A stretch of DNA of 64,000 bases from Pilimelia terevasa (GTDB lineage: Bacteria; Actinomycetota; Actinomycetes; Mycobacteriales; Micromonosporaceae). Position numbers and translations under genes: made by a program. Every line of letters begins with the position of its first letter. The first letter of the stretch is position 1. The stretch lies in the NCBI RefSeq assembly GCF_014647915.1, contig NZ_BMQC01000001.1:496001-560000 (forward strand), given 5' to 3'. Under the pieces are notes generated by a model. It was not told the DNA's origin, made no database searches, and worked only from the letters and a program-made list of their open reading frames with translations. Of the stretch, positions 62,813 to 64,000 are shown piece after piece.

Positions 62813-64000
62813 GTGACCACCGACGACGCCATGATGGGCAAACCTGACGTCATGAGCTTCGAACCGAGGCCGATCGTGGCCCGGCCGTGGCCGGTGCGCG
62901 AGACGGTCAAGGGTTCGGCGTTCGCCCGCATCCTGCGCACCACCGACGCGAAGCAGATCGGGATCATGTACATGATCACCGCTTTCGGCTTCTTCCTGGT
63001 CGGCGGGGTCATGGCCCTGTTCATGCGGGCGGAGCTGGCGCGGCCGGGCGGGCAGTTCCTGTCCCCGGAGCAGTTCAACCAGCTCTTCACGATGCACGGC
63101 ACGATCATGCTGCTGTTCTTCGCGACGCCGATCGTCTTCGCCTTCGCGAACTACATCACGCCGATCCAGATCGGCGCGCCCGACGTGGCGTTCCCGCGGC
63201 TGAACTCCTTCGCCTACTGGCTGTACCTGTTCGGCGGACTGCTCACCCTCGGCGGCGCGGTGACCCCCGGCGGCATGGCGGACTTCGGCTGGTTCGCCTA
63301 CACGCCACTGTCCAGCGTGCAGCACTCGCCGGGTGTCGGCGCGAGCCTGTGGGTAGTCGGGCTGGCGGTCTCCGGCCTGGGCACCATCCTCGGCGCCGTC
63401 AACATGATCACCACGATCCTGACGCTGCGCGCCCCCGGCATGACGATGTTCCGGATGCCGGTGTTCACCTGGAACATCCTCGTCACCAGCCTGCTCGTGA
63501 TCCTGGTCTTCCCGCTGCTGGCCGCGGCGCTGTTCGCGCTCCTCGCGGACCGGAACCTCGGCGCGCACGTGTACGACGTGGCGCACGGCGGGCCCATGCT
63601 CTGGCAGCACCTGTTCTGGTTCTTCGGCCACCCCGAGGTGTACGTCGTCGCGCTGCCGTTCTTCGGCATCGTGTCGGAGATCTTCCCGGTGTTCAGCCGC
63701 AAGCCGATCTTCGGGTACACGATGCTGGTCGGCGCGACGATCGGCATCGCCGGCCTGTCGATGAGCGTGTGGGCGCACCACATGTTCGCCACCGGCCAGG
63801 TGCTGCTGCCGTTCTTCAGCTTCCTGAGCTTCATGATCGCGGTACCGACGGGCGTGAAGTTCTTCAACTGGATCGGCACCATGTGGCGCGGCCAGTTGAC
63901 CTTCGAGACCCCGATGCTGTTCTCGCTCGGCTTCCTCGTCACGTTCCTGTTCGGCGGCCTGTCCGGGGTGCTGCTGGCCAGCCCCCCCATCGACTTCCAC
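62813..64000 (+). CDS. ctaD: Cytochrome c oxidase subunit I, 5' part only
   Basis: The gene starts at GTG 62813 after GACGGAGG and is open at the right edge; 396 codons are present. Heme-copper oxidase features are visible: heme ligand region [12 protein letters not shown], the CuB/Tyr crosslink region [16 protein letters not shown], and the [12 protein letters not shown] segment with two CuB histidines. It is the catalytic subunit of the terminal aa3-type oxidase in the plasma membrane. A TATCCT hexamer lies ~100 bp upstream. The downstream subunits lie outside the window. Confidence 0.95.
   Translation, partial: MTTDDAMMGKPDVMSFEPRPIVARPWPVRETVKGSAFARILRTTDAKQIGIMYMITAFGFFLVGGVMALFMRAELARPGGQFLSPEQFNQLFTMHGTIMLLFFATPIVFAFANYITPIQIGAPDVAFPRLNSFAYWLYLFGGLLTLGGAVTPGGMADFGWFAYTPLSSVQHSPGVGASLWVVGLAVSGLGTILGAVNMITTILTLRAPGMTMFRMPVFTWNILVTSLLVILVFPLLAAALFALLADRNLGAHVYDVAHGGPMLWQHLFWFFGHPEVYVVALPFFGIVSEIFPVFSRKPIFGYTMLVGATIGIAGLSMSVWAHHMFATGQVLLPFFSFLSFMIAVPTGVKFFNWIGTMWRGQLTFETPMLFSLGFLVTFLFGGLSGVLLASPPIDFH

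Overview
The window is a very GC-rich chromosomal segment of an actinomycete. WhiB, MtrAB-LpqB, FO synthase (FbiC), Trm112/SIS/ManA, a DUF3499 protein and a Rv3235-like protein, together with many GTG starts and GTGA start/stop overlaps, point to a sporulating member of the order, most probably Micromonosporaceae. That family call is inference. Most of the window follows a backbone familiar from mycobacteria and streptomycetes (fbiC, whiB, metallopeptidase-fold protein, DUF3499, manB, SIS, manA, sahH, mtrAB-lpqB, comF, hpf, secA, Rv3235-like, prfB, ftsEX, smpB, ssrA), with accessory genes inserted between backbone blocks.

Layout. 1-6225: a kynureninase-like gene cut by the left edge, a Nudix hydrolase, then an accessory stretch with a hexapeptide acyltransferase/acyl-CoA dehydrogenase pair and two XRE regulators, one paired with a DUF6879 protein. 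6370-11994: membrane protein, fbiC, whiB, catalytically degenerate metallopeptidase-fold protein, DUF3499. 12018-17882: a polymorphic-toxin-like locus inserted between DUF3499 and manB. It holds a divergent Imm35-like/YwqJ-deaminase/SUKH-3 fusion and a translationally coupled operon of a YbaB-like protein, a WXG100-like protein and a 1231-residue protein with a WXG100-like head, a Tox-PL papain-fold cysteine protease/deamidase-like domain and a degenerate RelA/SpoT-like domain. 17968-22986: mannose-phosphate module (manB, Trm112, SIS, CDF transporter, manA). 23042-30311: secreted six-repeat lectin-like protein, sahH, secreted ricin-type lectin, efeUOB iron uptake behind a DtxR/IdeR-like box.

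30366-36186: mtrA-mtrB-lpqB-comF-hpf. 36231-44337: two tandem-GNAT proteins, secA, Rv3235-like, excisionase-like HTH, DUF6912, membrane protein. 44561-49093: pruA, kynA, a DUF559 protein and a PadR regulator. 49203-56376: prfB, ftsE, ftsX, M23 peptidase, GNAT, smpB, an SRPBCC-TM-CBM2 fusion and tmRNA. 56471-64000: lipoprotein, VOC protein, YqgE, tRNA-Ala(GGC), secreted DMFase-like protein, secreted DUF11-like protein, DUF4383 protein and the 5' part of ctaD.

Many genes carry a TANNNT -10 hexamer 6-8 nt before the start codon, which suggests leaderless transcription. Strong GC-rich inverted repeats separate many units; only the sahH terminator has a clear T-tract. The most interesting region is the toxin-like locus at 12018-17882. 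Other items worth checking are the whiB operator palindrome, the efeUOB iron box, a small-RNA-like unit upstream of sahH, a 14-codon leader ORF before the DUF6879 gene, and the SRPBCC-TM-CBM2 gene whose 3' end overlaps ssrA.
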